NCBI RefSeq assembly: GCF_018531195.1 | Contig: NZ_JAHDYS010000001.1 | Location: 1-64,000, forward strand | Reading direction: 5' to 3' | From: Pelotalea chapellei | Lineage (GTDB): Bacteria; Desulfobacterota; Desulfuromonadia; Geobacterales; Pseudopelobacteraceae | DNA length: 64,000 nucleotides | Shown here: piece after piece, positions 8,517-17,050 of the stretch | Numbering within the stretch: the first letter of the stretch is position 1 | Layout of the letters: the number at the start of each line of letters is the position of its first letter | Notes under the pieces: model-generated | What the model was told of the DNA's origin: nothing | Seen by the model: only the letters and a program-made list of their open reading frames with translations | The model's database searches: none | Made by a program: the position numbers and the translations under genes

Positions 8517-10145
8517 TTACACCAACTTAAACCGCCGAACCAAATCCTGAAGAATAAGCGCATTCGAAGACAACTGTGATGCTGCTGCGGCTGTTTCACT
8601 TGCCCCTCTGGACGTGTCATGCACCACATCCGTTACCTGCTGAATGTTGGTCGTTATCTCACTAGTTGTTGCAGTCTGTTCTTCTGCTGCTGTGGCGATC
8701 TGATTTATCTGCATAGTTACTTCATTGATCTGGGCAAGAATCTCATCCAGCGCATGGCCTGATTTTTGGGAACTTGCCGCACCTTTCTCAACCTCTGCGA
8801 CTCCCTCTTCCATCGCCCGCACGGCAGATTGCGTCTCTTTTTGAATGGCGGTTATCATCTCGGATATTTCCCGTGTTGCCCTGGTTGTTCGTTCTGCCAG
8901 TGCCCGCACTTCATCTGCCACAACCGCAAATCCCCTGCCCTGTTCGCCAGCCCGGGCGGCCTCTATGGCTGCATTCAGTGCCAGCAGGTTTGTCTGGTCG
9001 GCAATATCTTCGATAGTACCGACGATTGCGCCGATCTGTTCGGAGCGTGCTCCCAGATTTTCCACTGTTGTCGCGGATAGCCTGACTCGTTCTGCAATTC
9101 TGCCCATACCAGCTATCGTCTCCTGGACGACAGCACCGCCATGAGTGGCAGATGCACTGGTCTGTCGTGAGCTATCCGCAGCCATACTGCAGTTACGGGC
9201 GATGTCGGAACTTGTGGCAGCCATTTCTTCACTTGCAGTAGCAACTGTGCTGGTTTGGGATGCAACTTCTTCGGCACCGGTAGCAATCTGTTCAGCTGTA
9301 GTCTGAAGCTGGTTTGATGCGGAGGCGACCTGGCTGGAAGTGCTGGCCACCTGGTTAAGAATGTCCTTCAAATTGTCAATAACCCGGCGTGAGGAATCCG
9401 CCAGCTGACCTATCTCATCAGCCCCTGTGACCGTGATGGCAACGGTTAGGTCACCATCGGCCAGTTTTTCGTTTGCGGCCACAAGCTCTGCCACTGGACG
9501 CGTAATACTTCTTGTAATGGCTATTGCCACGATGGCGGAAAGTATGCTGGCGAATACAAGGAGAGCGATTGTTAAAGTGCGTGTTGATTTAACTGATGCC
9601 TCAACAGTATCGCCCTCTTGGTCCATCGCTTTGCCCTGCAATGCTATAAGCTCATCCAGTGCGGCAAAATACTCACCCTGTGATTTGCGAACACTGCCGA
9701 AAAGTTCTTTTACGGCTTCATCCCGCTTATTGCTTTCAATCAATTCAATAACCAGTTTTTGAGAGGTTATATAAGCCGGTCGCCTATCGAGAACCTTTGT
9801 CATCAAGGCTTTTTCTTCATTCGATGTGATGGTTTTACCTACTTCTTCAAGCCTCTTTCCAATAACTTCACGTGCATCCTGGATTCTTTTCTCCTCTTTT
9901 TGAACTTCGGCGGGGTCACTGGTAAGGATCATGTTTCGCATGGATCGGGCAATGACATTCACATTGTCTTTCACCTCTGCGAGTGCCTTAACTTTGGGCC
10001 AGTGATCATCGGTTACTTGTTGAACTTCACTGTTAACTGATGATAAACGGGCAATGGAAAAGACGCCTAAGATCACCAGTAATACGAGGACAATTCCAAA
10101 TCCAACACCAAGCCTGATTCCGACCTTAACGTTTGAACTCTTCAT
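8517..10145 (-). CDS. Methyl-accepting chemotaxis protein (4HB-HAMP-MCP)
   Basis: The 542-aa protein is a complete transmembrane chemoreceptor. TM1 lies at residues 10-31, a periplasmic four-helix-bundle sensor at 32-190, TM2 at 191-211, HAMP at 212-265, and a cytoplasmic coiled-coil with the invariant hairpin tip ([20 protein letters not shown]...VRALAERT) near residues 370-410. It would signal through CheW/CheA. AAGGAGG lies seven bases before the ATG. Upstream are a c-di-GMP-I aptamer and a terminator on the same strand, so transcription into this gene is predicted to respond to the second messenger. Confidence 0.95.
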   Translation of the reverse strand: MKSSNVKVGIRLGVGFGIVLVLLVILGVFSIARLSSVNSEVQQVTDDHWPKVKALAEVKDNVNVIARSMRNMILTSDPAEVQKEEKRIQDAREVIGKRLEEVGKTITSNEEKALMTKVLDRRPAYITSQKLVIELIESNKRDEAVKELFGSVRKSQGEYFAALDELIALQGKAMDQEGDTVEASVKSTRTLTIALLVFASILSAIVAIAITRSITRPVAELVAANEKLADGDLTVAITVTGADEIGQLADSSRRVIDNLKDILNQVASTSSQVASASNQLQTTAEQIATGAEEVASQTSTVATASEEMAATSSDIARNCSMAADSSRQTSASATHGGAVVQETIAGMGRIAERVRLSATTVENLGARSEQIGAIVGTIEDIADQTNLLALNAAIEAARAGEQGRGFAVVADEVRALAERTTRATREISEMITAIQKETQSAVRAMEEGVAEVEKGAASSQKSGHALDEILAQINEVTMQINQIATAAEEQTATTSEITTNIQQVTDVVHDTSRGASETAAAASQLSSNALILQDLVRRFKLV

Positions 10146-10168
10146 CTGAATTCCTCCTTGCCTTGAAA

Positions 10169-10203
10169 TAAAAAAAGCCTACTCATGATCACATGGGTAG
10201 GCT
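10169..10203 (-). terminator. Riboswitch expression-platform terminator
   Basis: On the minus strand, AGCCTACCCATGTGATCATGAGTAGGCT is followed by a T run. It lies directly between the aptamer and the chemoreceptor start, as expected for a transcription-attenuating expression platform. Confidence 0.85.
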
Positions 10204-10215
10204 CAAAGTTTTACC

Positions 10216-10297
10216 GCCACTTCGACAGCCCCTCTATCCTTTACAGGACAGGTAGCTTTGCGCCACCAGGTTTCCCTGGCTTTACCCTTTCGGTGAC
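10216..10297 (-). promoter_or_regulatory. c-di-GMP-I (GEMM-I) riboswitch upstream of the chemoreceptor
   Basis: The minus strand carries the GEMM-I consensus: an outer P1 stem (GTCAC / GTGGC), AAAGGGTAAAGCC, a GAAA tetraloop hairpin (CCAGGGAAACCTGG), GGCGCAAAGC with the invariant GCAAAGC receptor, and a second hairpin ending GGGGCTGTCGAAG. Aligned to the Vibrio Vc2 aptamer, the position equivalent to G20 is G and that equivalent to C92 is C, which is the c-di-GMP rather than the cGAMP-selective pattern. A terminator follows. The direction of control (on or off) cannot be settled by eye. Confidence 0.9.
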
Positions 10298-10395
10298 AAA
10301 CTAATTAAATTTTTTCTTACCATACGCTTTTAATTATCAAAATCAAGGGTTCTAACAATTGTTTCGTAAGACTAAAAGCTGGGGCTTAAAACCAC

Positions 10396-10561
10396 CTCAC
10401 GCGGAGCCGCAGAGACGCCAAAAGGACTACAAAACCTTAAAATTAAATCCTTTCAGCCTCACGATTACCTCACGATTTAAAGACTAAAACCATACAAGTC
10501 TTTCACTGCTGTTGACTCTGATTCTTTCAAAATCCGGCTTTTTCGAGGAAGTTTCGTGAGG
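10396..10561. repeat. Composite dispersed repeat, copy 1
   Basis: Two blocks recur at 23559-23644: CTCACGCGGAGCCGCAGAG (here 10396-10414) and ATCCGGCTTTTTCGAGGAAG... (here 10532-10561, in inverted orientation relative to the other copy). Related fragments appear near 5045 and 16757. The rest of this 285-bp non-coding stretch shows no gene. Confidence 0.7.
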
Positions 10562-10582
10562 CTAAAAGTTAATCATAATCCC

Positions 10583-11398
10583 TCAGATACGATGAATCAG
10601 TGCCGGTCCGTGCTGCACGGTGCGGGCATAACTGATCGCGGGCCGGCCAAAGGCCATGGCATAGCCGAACAGATGATCGTCTGGAATGCCGAGTGCGTGG
10701 CGAGCTTCAGGCACCAGGGTCTCAATGGCGATTTTGGCCAGACCGTCCCAGACGGTGCCCACCCCATTAGCCTGGGCGAACAGCTCGAAGTACGAGAGGG
10801 CAATCAGGCAGTCGGGCAGCGGGCACGGCGTGTCTTGTGGGGCCGAGGCCACCAGGAAGTGCGGTGCACCTCGAAAGAGTGTATCTACCCCCTTTTCTTC
10901 CCATAGCCGGACAAAATCCGCAAAAAAGCCGAGCCCCTCGGGCAGCGCCTCCTCCCGCACCAGTCGGCCGAGGCCCTCCATGATCTGACTCCGCAGGGCG
11001 GCGAGCTTGACACGATCATCCACCACTGTGAAGCGGACCTGTCGCGAGTTGACACCGGTGGGGGCATACCAGGCCACCTCCAGCAGATGCTGCAGCAGGG
11101 CCGGTTCCAGGTTCTCGTCCCGGTAATGGCGCACCGAACGGCGTTCCTTGATCAATAGCTCCAATTGATCGGGATCGACACCGGCTACTGGCAGACTCGC
11201 CTCCGGTTTGAGCCCGAGTATCGAGAGGGCAGCCGTGGGGCAGATCGCCAGACAGTGCTGACAGCGGTAGCAGCTGGCCTCTTTCTCCGGAGCGATAGCA
11301 GGCAGGCCGTCTGTCATGGAGATGATGCGTGCCGGACAGTCTGCCGCGCAGTGGCCGCAGCTGGTGCATTTCTGTGTGTCTATGTTGAAATCAAGCAT
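10583..11398 (-). CDS. Ferredoxin-nitroreductase fusion protein
   Basis: The 271-aa protein joins a 2x[4Fe-4S] ferredoxin domain (residues 1-60; CTSCGHCAADCP and CYRCQHCLAICP) to an FMN-dependent nitroreductase domain (about residues 80-260; ERRSVRHYRDENLEP, APTGVNSRQ). Such fusions reduce nitro compounds, quinones or related acceptors using electrons fed through the clusters, typically in anaerobes. The start at 11398 is supported by AAAAGGAG. An upstream in-frame extension has no ribosome binding site and is not used. The gene is divergent from the next flavoprotein. Confidence 0.92.
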   Translation of the reverse strand: MLDFNIDTQKCTSCGHCAADCPARIISMTDGLPAIAPEKEASCYRCQHCLAICPTAALSILGLKPEASLPVAGVDPDQLELLIKERRSVRHYRDENLEPALLQHLLEVAWYAPTGVNSRQVRFTVVDDRVKLAALRSQIMEGLGRLVREEALPEGLGFFADFVRLWEEKGVDTLFRGAPHFLVASAPQDTPCPLPDCLIALSYFELFAQANGVGTVWDGLAKIAIETLVPEARHALGIPDDHLFGYAMAFGRPAISYARTVQHGPALIHRI

Positions 11399-11625
11399 TC
11401 GATTACTCCTTTTAGACCATAAATTCAGTATGGTTATCACAGCTGTCTCTTTCATGGCAATTGGTATGCCACAGTTTAATACTACACACAGCGGACGGAA
11501 TGCGCATCATCTGCCAACCTCTCACAGAACCCTCAGGTCCCGTCCAATATGGTATACTCCCCCCGGCAGCCTGAGCCTGCTACCGATCACATCTGACAAC
11601 CTGCCTTAACCAAGGAGAGTCACAC

Positions 11626-12927
11626 ATGACTTCCGCACGCTACGACGTAATCATCATCGGGACCGGCCCGGCCGGGCTTGGGGCTGCATTTCATCTCAGC
11701 GACCTCAACCCCTCCCTTTCAATCCTGATGATCGACCGGGAGAAGATCTGTTCCGGCGGGCTGTTGAACGACTGCAAGCAGAACTACACCTACCCGACCG
11801 GGTTCGCGGAGGAGAACTGGACCAGAGCGGAGGCCGAGCGGCTATTGCCGCTGGTGGAGGAGAAGCTGCAGCCGACGATCAAGGAAAAGCAGAATCTGGA
11901 GATCTACCGCAAGCGCGCACAGCGGATCGGCGTGACTTTGCTGGATATTCGGCAGGCCCATGTGGGCACGGACAGGAGCAGGCTCCTGATCGATCGGATG
12001 ATGTCCGAGCTTACGGCGCGCGGTGTCACCATCGTGTTAGGCAAGGAGGTGACAGATGTCTTTGAGCATGAGAGTGGCGCAGGGATCACCATTGGGGAGG
12101 CCGAGCGGGTCTACGGGAATAACGTGATCGTTGCGCCGGGTCGTAAGGGCTTCAGCTTTCTGCAACAGATCATGGAGCGCCTGAAGATTGCCTACGTTGA
12201 TAATCACGTGGACATTGGTGTCCGCATCGAGACCACCCTGGAAAATTACCCCATTGTCCGGGATTACTACGACCCGAAATTCTTCTTTCCCGATGGAGTC
12301 AGGACCTTCTGTACCAACTCGGGCCATGCACGGGTGATAATCGAGAAATACCAGGATTTCAGCCTGGTCAACGGCCACGCCCTCTCCGAGGAGCAGACGG
12401 CAAACAACCTGGTGAATTTCGCGTTGCTCAAGACCATCGGGCTGAAAGATCCGGTGCGCAGCGGACAACAGATGGCGGTCTACCTGGGACGATTAGCCTA
12501 CGAGATCGGCGGCGGCAAGCCGCTCATGCAGCGAGTGGGCGACTTCAGAATGGGGAAAAGATCCAACGCGGAAACATTCAACGATGACCTCTACTCAGCG
12601 TTCCGCCCCACCTGCCCGGTGACTGCCGGCGATCTGGGACTGGCGGTACCGGCCAAGATCATGCGCCACATCTGGGGAGCGATGAAAAAACTCGACACGA
12701 TCATCCCCGGAATCCTCCACCCGAGCACGATCATGTATTACCCGGAGATCAAGATGTACGCCAACAAGCCGGCCTTCAACGACGAGCATTTCCGGGTGTG
12801 CGAGCACATCTTCATGGTTGGGGACGGAGCGGGAACTTCACGCGGCATAACCGGCGCCTGGGCCAGCGGAATCAGGGCAGCAGAGGGAATTGTGGGATTA
12901 CGGCAGACGACGCAACGAGAACCTTAA
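11626..12927 (+). CDS. FAD-dependent oxidoreductase (GlpA/BaiN-like)
   Basis: The 433-aa protein starts with a Rossmann FAD-binding motif (VIIIGTGPAGLGAAFHL) and ends with the second FAD contact (FMVGDGAGTSRGITGAWASGIRAAEGI). In between are an NNVIVAPGRKG segment and strands typical of the NAD(P)/FAD-dependent dehydrogenases that are often annotated as uncharacterised FAD-dependent enzymes in anaerobes. AAGGAGAG precedes the ATG by about eight bases. It is divergent from the ferredoxin-nitroreductase; a shared redox role is possible but not shown. Substrate unknown. Confidence 0.85.
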   Translation: MTSARYDVIIIGTGPAGLGAAFHLSDLNPSLSILMIDREKICSGGLLNDCKQNYTYPTGFAEENWTRAEAERLLPLVEEKLQPTIKEKQNLEIYRKRAQRIGVTLLDIRQAHVGTDRSRLLIDRMMSELTARGVTIVLGKEVTDVFEHESGAGITIGEAERVYGNNVIVAPGRKGFSFLQQIMERLKIAYVDNHVDIGVRIETTLENYPIVRDYYDPKFFFPDGVRTFCTNSGHARVIIEKYQDFSLVNGHALSEEQTANNLVNFALLKTIGLKDPVRSGQQMAVYLGRLAYEIGGGKPLMQRVGDFRMGKRSNAETFNDDLYSAFRPTCPVTAGDLGLAVPAKIMRHIWGAMKKLDTIIPGILHPSTIMYYPEIKMYANKPAFNDEHFRVCEHIFMVGDGAGTSRGITGAWASGIRAAEGIVGLRQTTQREP

Positions 12928-13047
12928 GAGACAGGCAAGATTGTTTTTTCAGAAAAAATATTTCGTCGCTTAAAGCGCTTAATTCTGGTACTTCGTTGCG
13001 TGAAACAAGCTTTTTTTAACCAATCTTTGGAATGAAATCTGCTGAAC

Positions 13048-14253
13048 TCATCCAGAAAAAGTTTCCGCCACTCCCTCGTTCCAAACAGCCAGCATTCGGC
13101 TGCCCACTTCCCGGAACTCCGGGTGCTCCTCCAGGTACTCAGTCAGCATGCCACGGGTATCGTTCACCCCCTCCGCCACCTGTTCGAAAATTTGCCCGAC
13201 CTTACCCACCGACAATGCCAGGTGTGTTACCGCAAATTTCTCCAGGTTCTTCCGTGGCCACCACTTCTTGGTGCCTGCCAGGGAGAGAGCAGGAACATCT
13301 CGGGGGATATAGGCAACGGTCGTCACCATATCGTACACGGGCGCCAATCGGACCGGTTGCCCGGGGCGCTCATACAGCACACCGAAATTTTTCAGGTGGG
13401 CATCGCCATTTCGTATCATGCAAGAGAGCACAAGTGAGGAAAAGAATTGCTCACGGGCTGTCCGCAGGAACTCTCCTGATACGAAGTCTTTGATGGACCG
13501 CGCAACCCGTTCATAGGTACTACCGTATTTCTGGTCGGTGCCCAAAGCCTGCAGGGCACACATGTCCTCGAAGCCAAGGGAGGAGCCGTCAGAATCAGTC
13601 AGATCGAACCGCTTCATCACGAACAGCCCGCCGTTTTCCGATAGATGAAATTCCGGCACCGGCAAACCTGACCGCTTGGCCGCTGTCATGCAAAAAAATT
13701 CGTTTGCCGCCAACTGTGGAAAGTCGGCTCCCCACGATTTCACAATGTAACCACCAACGGCAGCTGTCCCTCGCTCCGTCGCATCCAGCATAACCTTTGG
13801 CTGCACGCCGGAAACCCCGGACCTGAGGGCATACTTCCCTACCAGGTCGTGAAACAGTTCTTCAGTGTCCGGGTAGGATAGCAACTCCTCCAGCGATTCG
13901 GCTGTTTCCACAATGCCGGGAGCCGCATCCTCCGGCAGGGAAAAGCGGTTCCGACCGATCTGGTTGCCACCGGTAACGCGAAGAATATTCAGGTCATCTT
14001 CTCCGGTAAGCTTGGCGATTGCGCGTCGGATAGCCTCAAGCAGCGCCCCTTCCGGGAGATTCATCTGAAAAATCGGGTGAAGATCTCTGCTCAGCCAGCT
14101 CTCCAACCGCACCGGCATGGTAAGCGACACCTGGGCAACTGAAGACTCTGCGGCCTGATCATAGGCAAAGACATACTGGCGCTGGTCCAAAGTCTGATCC
14201 AGAAGACCCGCCCGACGATGAGCGGCCCATACGGCCAAAGTATTAGCACTCAT
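13048..14253 (-). CDS. hipA: HipA-family serine/threonine kinase toxin
   Basis: The 401-aa protein is full length for HipA kinases of type II toxin-antitoxin systems. It shows the N-terminal subdomain, a Gly-rich ATP-binding loop (SGVQPKVML near residue 175), the catalytic loop with Asp (IRNGDAHLKNF near residue 310) and the metal-binding Asp (YDMVTT near residue 335). In characterised HipA the target is glutamyl-tRNA synthetase. All key residues are present, so the kinase should be active. It is translationally coupled to hipB by a four-base overlap. Confidence 0.93.
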   Translation of the reverse strand: MSANTLAVWAAHRRAGLLDQTLDQRQYVFAYDQAAESSVAQVSLTMPVRLESWLSRDLHPIFQMNLPEGALLEAIRRAIAKLTGEDDLNILRVTGGNQIGRNRFSLPEDAAPGIVETAESLEELLSYPDTEELFHDLVGKYALRSGVSGVQPKVMLDATERGTAAVGGYIVKSWGADFPQLAANEFFCMTAAKRSGLPVPEFHLSENGGLFVMKRFDLTDSDGSSLGFEDMCALQALGTDQKYGSTYERVARSIKDFVSGEFLRTAREQFFSSLVLSCMIRNGDAHLKNFGVLYERPGQPVRLAPVYDMVTTVAYIPRDVPALSLAGTKKWWPRKNLEKFAVTHLALSVGKVGQIFEQVAEGVNDTRGMLTEYLEEHPEFREVGSRMLAVWNEGVAETFSG

Positions 14254-14489
14254 TTCCCGCCCCTAAGCTCGTCCAGTGTCGGCGGAGCCCCTGCCGGTCG
14301 GACTCGAAATTCCAGGCTGAGATACTCCAGTATCCTGATCAATTTGCGGACGCCAACCTCCTGGACGGTTCCCGATTCGATCTGGCTGATCGTAGCACGG
14401 CTCATTCCCAGGTCCTTTGCCATCTTTTCCTGGGATATCTTCAGACGCTTGCGCTCTTTGCGTATTTCTTCTCCGATTTCGAATAGCAT
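14250..14489 (-). CDS. hipB: HipB-like antitoxin (XRE family)
   Basis: The 79-aa protein is an HTH_XRE regulator with the helix-turn-helix at residues 13-50 (KISQEKMAKDLGMSRATISQIESG) and a short C-terminal tail typical of HipB. It precedes hipA in one operon and should neutralise HipA and repress the operon. No clear Shine-Dalgarno sequence precedes the ATG, and a perfect TATAAT -10 box lies only 20 bp upstream, so the transcript may have a very short leader. Confidence 0.9.
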   Translation of the reverse strand: MLFEIGEEIRKERKRLKISQEKMAKDLGMSRATISQIESGTVQEVGVRKLIRILEYLSLEFRVRPAGAPPTLDELRGGK

Positions 14490-14500
14490 GAATGTATTCT

Positions 14501-14549
14501 ATATGAAACATTATACCCATTCAACCACTAATTGTTTTACATACGAAAC
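14501..14549 (-). promoter_or_regulatory. hipBA promoter and putative HipB operator repeats
   Basis: On the minus strand two direct repeats GTTTC(G/A)TAT occur at 14541-14549 and 14501-14509, exactly 40 bp apart. A TATAAT -10 box (14510-14515) lies between them beside the proximal repeat. The arrangement suits cooperative HipB binding that occludes the promoter. Operator identity is inferred. Confidence 0.5.
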
Positions 14550-14700
14550 TATTGTGCCTTCAATTATCGGTAACGACAGGAACTGGTCACAGAGAGGTGA
14601 GCATGGCCGACGAAGCGGCTGGCCGAGTGAGAGGAGAGTTATGGCATTGTGTAGTCAGGAAGATATTGGTTCAATGTGCTCGAGAAAAATCGAGTATGCC

Positions 14701-15330
14701 CTACCCCTGCCGCTGCTTCTCGGCTGCACGCTGCAGAAAGACAGGCGCAGCGGACTTGGATACTTTTGAGAGCTGCTGCAACAGTTGGAAAGGTACCTGC
14801 TTCAGGTTGTAGTCTGCTTTGAGGTCATCAATCATACCCATCCAGAGGTGACCGGTCATTTCGGCATCGGCAAGGGCCCGGTGGTGTACTCCATCCGTGG
14901 TGAGGCTCTTGTGGCGAACCAGGGTTTCCAGGCTGTGACCGGGGGATTCGGGATACAGGCGGCGGGAAAGCAGCAGTGAACAGGCAAATTCCTGGCAGCG
15001 TGTGTGATTGATGCGCTGCAGTTCGGCATCGAGAAAACGGCTGTCAAAGGAGGCATTGTGGGCAACCAGATGATGCCTGGCCATGAAAGCGGCGAATTTA
15101 TGCATCACTTGGATTATGGAGGGGGCGGCTTGCAGCATTTGATTGGTGATGCCGGTATACTCCTCGATGAAGCGGCTGATTTTCATCCCCGGATTCATCA
15201 GGCTCTGGAAACGGTCCACGATCCGATTATTCTCGATCAGAACAGCCCCGATCTCTATGGCCCGATCGCCATTATTGGGTGAAAGACCGGTGGTCTCGAA
15301 ATCGAGTACCACAACGCTGTAATTACCCAT
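14701..15330 (-). CDS. DEDDh 3'-5' exonuclease (DnaQ-like)
   Basis: The 209-aa protein carries all motifs of DnaQ-type exonucleases: Exo I LDFETTGL (residues 9-16), Exo II HNASFDSRFLD (near residue 94), and Exo III HRALADAEMTGHLW (near residue 150). It lacks a BRCT or polymerase fusion and is a plausible epsilon-like proofreading subunit or stand-alone nuclease. Its start overlaps the end of the upstream membrane-protein gene by eight bases, so the two are cotranscribed. Confidence 0.92.
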   Translation of the reverse strand: MGNYSVVVLDFETTGLSPNNGDRAIEIGAVLIENNRIVDRFQSLMNPGMKISRFIEEYTGITNQMLQAAPSIIQVMHKFAAFMARHHLVAHNASFDSRFLDAELQRINHTRCQEFACSLLLSRRLYPESPGHSLETLVRHKSLTTDGVHHRALADAEMTGHLWMGMIDDLKADYNLKQVPFQLLQQLSKVSKSAAPVFLQRAAEKQRQG

Positions 15331-16579
15331 TCCGCTTACTCGTTACAGCATTGCCGCCTACCTTCTTTCCCTGGAGCATTTTCAAGAAATCGATGCTGGT
15401 GCGTTCCCGCTTTTCCTGCAGGATGAATCCCCGCTTGAGAACCTCCGCCTCGATCTCTTTCATATGCAAGGCTCCCCAGGGAACAAGCAGGGTATCGTAA
15501 CGTACCAGGGCCTTGTCAAGATGACGCACCACCGTCATGTTCCTGCGGTGCAGAATGTCGTCCATGATAATCTCGTACATTGCCGGGGTGATGTTCTTCT
15601 CTCCCCAGGCGTTGAGCGCCAGAATTCCTTGTATGAACGAGCGGCTCTCCTGCAGGTGCTTTCCGAAAGCATCCAGAAACAGGAGGGTCGGCGATCTGAA
15701 ATCTTTAAGATCCACATCAGCCCTCAATATGTCGGGAACCGCCTGTCGAACATCTCCCGTACTTTTGGAAAGCGGCTTATCAAGGTCTTTTGCGTCGATC
15801 AGCCTGCCCCGAAACCGCATCTCCTGCTGGGATGTCAGCCCCAGAATACCGGCTACTTTGCCGTAATCGATTTTGTTGGTCAGCTTCTGTCCGGTGTCGC
15901 TGACTCCTTCGGCCAGTATAAGCATGCGACCTGGCGCAATCGAATTTGCCAATTGGTTATAATAGTCTCTGTCACCCACATGAATCATGCCTGACAGCCG
16001 CACCGTCTGGTTATTGCGCCGGTAGACCCTCTCGGACATGTGCAATCCGTCGGGACCAAGGCGCATGAAACCGGAGGTACCTTCGGCCATGTAGGCATCG
16101 ACAGTGGTAAGTACAACCAGTATCAGCATCATGGGAACCACAACGAGACTGGCAGCGCTGTAAAGCAGGGTATTTCTCAAGCTGAAAAACGGGCCGGCAA
16201 ATAGTTCCGGCGGCATGGTGACACAGCGTTCCTCCCCCTGCCGGAAATAGCGGAGGGGAAGCATGCCAAGCAGGACCTGCATGATGGAAACGATCAAACC
16301 GTAGGTCTTTAAGTCGGCCAGAGCTGGGAAAAGCCATGTAGAGAAAGGGCAGAGCAGTGCAAACAGGATCAGGGGGAGGAAAACACGCTTGGGCAGCCGC
16401 CGATCGATGCCGAGAATAACGTAGAGCGGAATGGCAAGAAGGATGACCGAACTGGCCAGCAGTTCTCTCAGGGCGGTAAAGGGCATCAGCCTGGTAAGCA
16501 GGATTACAAGCTCATCCACCAGGGAAAAGCCGCCGTCGGCAATAAACAGGATTAAAAACAGGTTGGCAAAAGATCTCAT
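15323..16579 (-). CDS. TraB/PrgY-like domain protein with N-terminal membrane region
   Basis: The 418-aa protein has four or five hydrophobic segments in the first 180 residues (for example LLASSVILLAIPLYVILGI and LLYSAASLVVVPMMLILVVL). The C-terminal soluble part has two TraB/GumN-family hallmarks: SGMIHVGDRDYYNQL near residue 200 and VPWGALHMKEIEAEVLKRGF near residue 375. TraB-like proteins are proposed metalloproteases or peptide-binding proteins. The membrane domain precedes the TraB-like part, which is unusual compared with the common C-terminal membrane arrangement. The assignment rests on these two motifs. Confidence 0.65.
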   Translation of the reverse strand: MRSFANLFLILFIADGGFSLVDELVILLTRLMPFTALRELLASSVILLAIPLYVILGIDRRLPKRVFLPLILFALLCPFSTWLFPALADLKTYGLIVSIMQVLLGMLPLRYFRQGEERCVTMPPELFAGPFFSLRNTLLYSAASLVVVPMMLILVVLTTVDAYMAEGTSGFMRLGPDGLHMSERVYRRNNQTVRLSGMIHVGDRDYYNQLANSIAPGRMLILAEGVSDTGQKLTNKIDYGKVAGILGLTSQQEMRFRGRLIDAKDLDKPLSKSTGDVRQAVPDILRADVDLKDFRSPTLLFLDAFGKHLQESRSFIQGILALNAWGEKNITPAMYEIIMDDILHRRNMTVVRHLDKALVRYDTLLVPWGALHMKEIEAEVLKRGFILQEKRERTSIDFLKMLQGKKVGGNAVTSKRNG

Positions 16580-16850
16580 GGAAAAATTCCGGGATAATTA
16601 AAATATGAAAGGACGGAAAGCGGACTGGGGAGTCATAAACCGAGCAGGTGTGGAACCCGCCCCTGCATCCATCATGAAGATGTTGCTTCTACCATGGGAG
16701 GTTAATAAAGGCAATTCTTTGATTAAAGAGACAGTCTAGCGTCTTGCTTCTCTTAGCGGCTTTTCGGCTCCGCGTGAGAAGTCTTTCAACTGCTCTCTCG
16801 CTCGCTTCGCTTAAGACGCTAAGACGCGAAGAAAACCAATCTTTAAGATG

Positions 16851-17050
16851 CTGTTGAAATACTCAAGATTGTTCAAAAATAGTCAGATCGTCGCACCCGC
16901 AGGAAGCCCCGCGGAGGCATGAACTTAATCCGCCGCACACTTTCACGTGTGAAAGTGGACCGCGAAGGCGCCCGAAGGGTGAGGCCACAGGCCGAAGTCA
17001 CAAGGTGGCTTTCGAGGACAGCGGCGAGATGGCTGTTTTTCAACAACCTT
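16851..17050. repeat. MITE-like dispersed element, copy A
   Basis: This 200-bp non-coding element matches 57684-57880 closely and shares both ends with a copy inside pfaC (39508-39722). Its ends are imperfect inverted repeats (TTG-TCAAAAATAGTCAGATCGTCGC against the complement of GGCGAGATGGCTGTTTTTCAACAA), and the centre contains the palindrome CACTTTCACGTGTGAAAGTG. It ends one base before the stop codon of the flavoenzyme gene. The 270 bp between it and 16580 hold a second repeat fragment (near 16757) and no gene. Confidence 0.85.

Noticed and set aside
10216-10297. cGAMP-selective GEMM-Ib riboswitch
   Set aside because: The residue equivalent to Vc2 G20 is G, not A, in this and the other two aptamers, so c-di-GMP is the expected ligand.
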